From Dasypus novemcinctus (taxonomy: Eukaryota; Chordata; Mammalia; Cingulata; Dasypodidae): a stretch of DNA of 64,000 nt. Below, in pieces: positions 61,119 to 64,000 of the stretch. Position 1 is the stretch's first letter. Every line of letters begins with the position of its first letter. The notes under the pieces were generated by a model that was given only the letters and a program-made list of their open reading frames with translations, did no database searches and was not told the DNA's origin. The position numbers and the translations under genes were made by a program. The stretch covers positions 71,873,147 to 71,937,146 of the forward strand of contig NC_080694.1 in assembly GCF_030445035.2 (NCBI RefSeq), in the 5' to 3' direction.

Positions 61119-61395
61119 TGTTTTACATACTGAATGGACTGGGAGAGAGTGTAAACTGCAATGTAAACTATACTGCATGTGATGTAGCAGACTCCCAAAT
61201 TGTGTTTATCAAAGGCAATGAATGTACTACACTAATGAAAGAAGTTGATTTGGGAAAAGTGGGGGGTGCGTGGAGTGGGGCATATGGGAACCTCCTATAT
61301 TTTTTAAAGTCACATTTTGTGTGATCAATGTATCTTTTAAAAATAAATAAAAATATATTTAAAAACCTATATTATAAAAAATATATTTTAAAAAC
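61119..61395 (+). mobile_element. L1 3' end, plus strand, specific to copy 2
   Basis: GAATGGACTGGGAGAGAGTGTAAACT, then GAATGTACTACACTAATGAAAG, GTGGGGCATATGGGAACCTCC and an AT-rich tail. It matches the element at 25130-25440 and is absent from copy 1. Its tail contains a roughly 25-bp local duplication (AAAATATATTTTAAAAACCTATA-like). Confidence 0.8.
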
Positions 61396-61917
61396 CTATA
61401 AGTATGTGTCTTTCCAGTCTGTTGTATATAAATCTACCTTTTTCTTTCTCTAAGTCAAGTATACTGAGATCTAGTTTCTGTAGAAAATGTACCCATTTTA
61501 AGTGTAAAGTAAAGTGAATTGTTCTAGATTTTGATCATTTTCCCATTAAGAAAATATTCATTGGAAGGGGAATAACTCTATATTTTTGGTGTTGTGTCCA
61601 CAATTACAGGGGGCCTCACCCTGTAATGGCAGAATTGTTGGTCAGTAAAGGACATTGGTAACATTCTGTTCAACTAACTAACCCATGTATCAATTCGTAA
61701 TGCCATACTTCCTCTAAAGGTCATTCCATTTGCAAAACTAGAGCAATGTACCCTTTACAAATGCAACCCATGCAATTTCAGAAATCTCCATCCTAGAGCT
61801 GATCAATCCTTTTCTCTTGTTGACTTAAAGGAAAAAGATGGGCTTCATTTGCATAAATGGAATAATATTTTTTGTGGTGCAGATGTTAGGATTATTCTGA
61901 AAAGGGCCACTGATTTT

Positions 61918-62147
61918 TTTTTTTAATTTATTTTTTTATTTTTTATTTTTTATTTTTTTTATCGACTTTGTAGTAATATTACATTAAAAATATATATGTG
62001 AGGTCCCATTCAACCCCACCCCCCCACCCCCCCTCTCCCACCCCCAACAACACTCGTTCCCATCATCATGACACATCCATTGGATTTGGTAAGTACATCT
62101 TTGGGCACCTCTGCACCTCATAGACAATGGTTCACATCATGGCCCAT
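61918..62147 (-). mobile_element. Young-type L1 3' end, minus strand, specific to copy 2
   Basis: T-rich start, GAGGTCCCATTCAACCCC, a C-rich run, and CATCATGACACATCC. AGGGCCACTGATTTT is at 61903-61917 and 62148-62162, a perfect 15-bp target-site duplication. Copy 1 has a single related site near 34900. It lies about 275 bp upstream of the OR start. Confidence 0.93.
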
Positions 62148-62423
62148 AGGGCCACTGATTTTGACCACATGTGCACTCAGCCCTAACTACTGGTTTACCA
62201 GGGCAGAATGAAAGCTTCACGAGTGCAAGAAACACATCTCTTCATTTTGGGAACCCTAATACCTAGGGGAAAGCTGATCCCTAGCAAGTACCTAATAATG
62301 AGTTTCAAAAGGAACAATCATGAATCAATGAATAGAAATTTATGGTGATATCTTTACATTGCATTTCCCATTTTCTTGTTTCTTCCAGGCTCCACCTCCT
62401 CATTTTGTATCTGCAAAGTGATT

Positions 62424-63325
62424 ATGGAAAATGTAACCGCAATAAATGGATTCATCCTCATGGTGTTTTCTGATAACCAAGAGCTGCAGGTCATACATAC
62501 CTTGCTGTTCTTGGGGATGTACCTATTGGCCTTGGCAGGTAACCTCATCATCATCACCATCACCACACTGGGTCAGGGTCTCCAATTCCCAATGTATTAT
62601 TTCCCAAAGCATCTCTCCCTCCTGGACCTTTCCTTCCTTTCTGTCACGTTCCCTCAGTCGACTGACAGTGCCCTGGAGGGTGATGACTATATTTCCCATG
62701 GTCAGTGCATGCTTCAAGTTTTCTTCTTCACCTCCCTAGCCTGGACTGGGTGGCCGTTCTCACCACAATGTCTTATGACCGCTATGCAGCCATCTGCCTC
62801 CCACTGCATTATGAGCTCATCATGGATCCTGGTACCTGTCGGGGGACTGTGGCATCTGTAAGGCTGAATGGGGCTGCCTCTGGAATCTTGTACACAGCAG
62901 CCACATACTCCATCACATTCTGCAAGGCCAAAATCATCTACCAGTTCTTCTGTGATGTGCCCCCAATGCTGAAGGCCTCCTGCTCCAATTATATTGGAGT
63001 GACCAGTGTGATGGCTTTCATTTCTCTGATGGTATTTATTTGCTCCATCTCCATCGTCATCTCCTATATCTACGTCTTCTCTACAGTTCTAAAAGTGCCC
63101 TCTGCTGAGGACCTATCCACGGCCTTCTCTACCTGCCTGCCTCACCTTGTTGTCTCATTTTTTCTTGCCACCATTTCCTTTGAGTTCCTAAAACCAACTT
63201 CAGATTTTCCATCTGCTTTTGATCTTATGGTATCTATTGTTTATACAGTCTTGTCTGCAACACTCAACCCTATTATCTACAGTCTGAGGAATGAGGTCAT
63301 GAAGGGAATTTTGAGAAGGTTATAG
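62424..63325 (+). pseudogene. Olfactory receptor pseudogene, OR14J1-like (copy 2)
   Basis: Paralogue of 35168-36126. It starts MENVTAINGFILMVFSDNQE, has GN in TM1, and reads PMYYFPKHLSLLDLS. A 1-bp deletion near 62750 (CTGGGTGGCC against CTGAGCTTGCC in copy 1) shifts the frame inside TM3. The other frame then gives TMSYDRYAAICLPLHYE, FFCDVPPMLKASCSN, ISYIYVFSTVLK, TAFSTCLPHLVVSFF and NPIIYSLRNEVMKGILRRL. One codon is missing relative to copy 1 after SCSN. The stop at 63323-63325 comes about 18 codons earlier, where copy 1 has TTG. It is non-functional unless the shift is a sequencing error. Copy 2 lacks the 2-bp insertion of copy 1, so the two were inactivated independently. Confidence 0.93.
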
Positions 63326-63870
63326 TTGGGTGGGGAATTCCCTGGGAAGAAAACACTTTCATTCTGTTGTGGATGATTGTTTAATATTATATACAAGGAA
63401 ATTTTGAAATAATGGAATTCTTTGAATATTTGGTGCTGAGGGAAACAATATAATCTTATAGATTAATCATGCAATAAAATCATTGTTATTATGGAAATTC
63501 TTCATCTGACTTCATCTTTTTTGTCATTGAGTCCAAATAATTTTTTCATTTTTTCAAATTGAAAATCCTCTACCCGAGATCTGATCTCTTGAGTGGGATA
63601 TTCACTGGGGAAAAAAAAGTTTTTTTTCTCTTGAGTGGCTTTCCAATATTATGTACGAGAAACTTTTAAATAATGGAATTTTTGCAATTATGTGGATTTG
63701 AGGGAAAGCGATAGCATTTTTTTCCCTGTAGATTAAACAGGCAATGTAATTATTGATACTACATTGGAGTTTTCATATGGCTCTTTCATCAATTTACTCA
63801 TTGAATACATTTTCTCATTCTCTCAAATTAAGACAAAATTAGTTAACACGGATAATTCTTAAAATAGAGG
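63326..63870 (+). repeat. Tandem duplication of the OR14J 3' flank
   Basis: 63326-63570 and 63590-63870 are two diverged copies of the segment that occurs once in copy 1 (36066-36310). Each runs through a GGAATTC-/GATATTCAC-type start, CAATATTA, AATAATGGAATT, GAGGGAAA, TAGATTAA and TTTCATT...TCAAATT. The second unit matches the continuation into 36310 and beyond. Confidence 0.82.
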
Positions 63871-64000
63871 TCCACTAGTCTCCTTTCCCTCTGTATACTT
63901 ATAGATATACAGACACATGCAGACACACTGACAAACATAAGCTCACTTTTCCTTGTACTTGGAATAGACAATAATACAGAACTAAAAGATTATAGTTATT

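Larger units (their letters stand above)
57955..64000 (+). repeat. Segmental duplication, copy 2 (OR14J unit), running off the window
   Basis: Collinear with 31745-36475 in the same orientation. It is longer because it gained the SINE at 59990-60250, the insert at 60500-60730, L1 tails at 61119-61395 and 61918-62147, and a tandem duplication at 63326-63870. The last bases still match copy 1 up to about 36475, so the true right end lies outside the window. Apart from the OR exon I see no gene. Confidence 0.92.

Noticed and set aside
1-64000. CRISPR array, operon or bacterial features
   Set aside because: The sequence is plainly mammalian. The only regular arrays are microsatellites at 439, 2922, 30139 and 51021.

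Overview
The window is mammalian nuclear DNA, probably xenarthran and most likely armadillo. The main evidence is the repeat set. Long tRNA-derived SINEs of the armadillo DAS type (about 410 bp, tRNA-like head, polyA tail) sit at 541-965, 14932-15350 and 43365-43777. There are shorter tRNA-like SINEs, and one L1 lineage carries a very long 3' UTR. No intact protein-coding gene was found. The only host gene remnants I can name are three olfactory receptor (OR) pseudogenes, all on the + strand: one OR12D-like (22510-23803) and two OR14J1-like (35168-36126 and 62424-63325). In human, OR12D and OR14J1 are close neighbours in the MHC-linked OR cluster at 6p22.1, so I infer that this is the orthologous cluster.

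Layout. 1-3150: gene-free, with an L1 scrap, a DAS SINE and simple repeats. 3155-18119: one old class I endogenous retrovirus with paired LTRs and a matching 5-bp target duplication (GTTCC). It is split by a near full-length minus-strand L1 (4966-13833), which is itself split by a younger L1 tail plus a tRNA-Gly SINE (8781-9581). A DAS SINE also sits in the provirus. 18605-19880: minus-strand LINE-2 with a readable reverse transcriptase motif. 20340-21110: possible retrocopy. 22510-23803: OR12D pseudogene. 24000-31742: a patchwork of L1 3' ends in both orientations and another probable retrocopy (26600-27860).

31745-36475 and 57955-64000 are two copies of a segmental duplication. Each carries a MER5A-like DNA transposon remnant and an OR14J pseudogene. 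Between them lie a second near full-length minus-strand L1 (38637-48305), a class III (ERV-L) fossil with its 3' LTR (49100-51856), a CpG-rich solo LTR of class II type with a perfect 6-bp target duplication (51932-52489), and old L1, SINE and MIR fragments. Copy 2 gained at least four insertions and a tandem duplication of its 3' flank after the copies separated.

Nothing here works as a pathway. The receptors would have acted in olfactory neuron membranes. The most unusual structure is the L1 3' UTR, about 2.8-3.0 kb and apparently made of two homologous units. It appears at 4966-7935, 27862-30130 and 38637-41441. All identities rest on reading the sequence and on remembered family sequences; no database search was possible.
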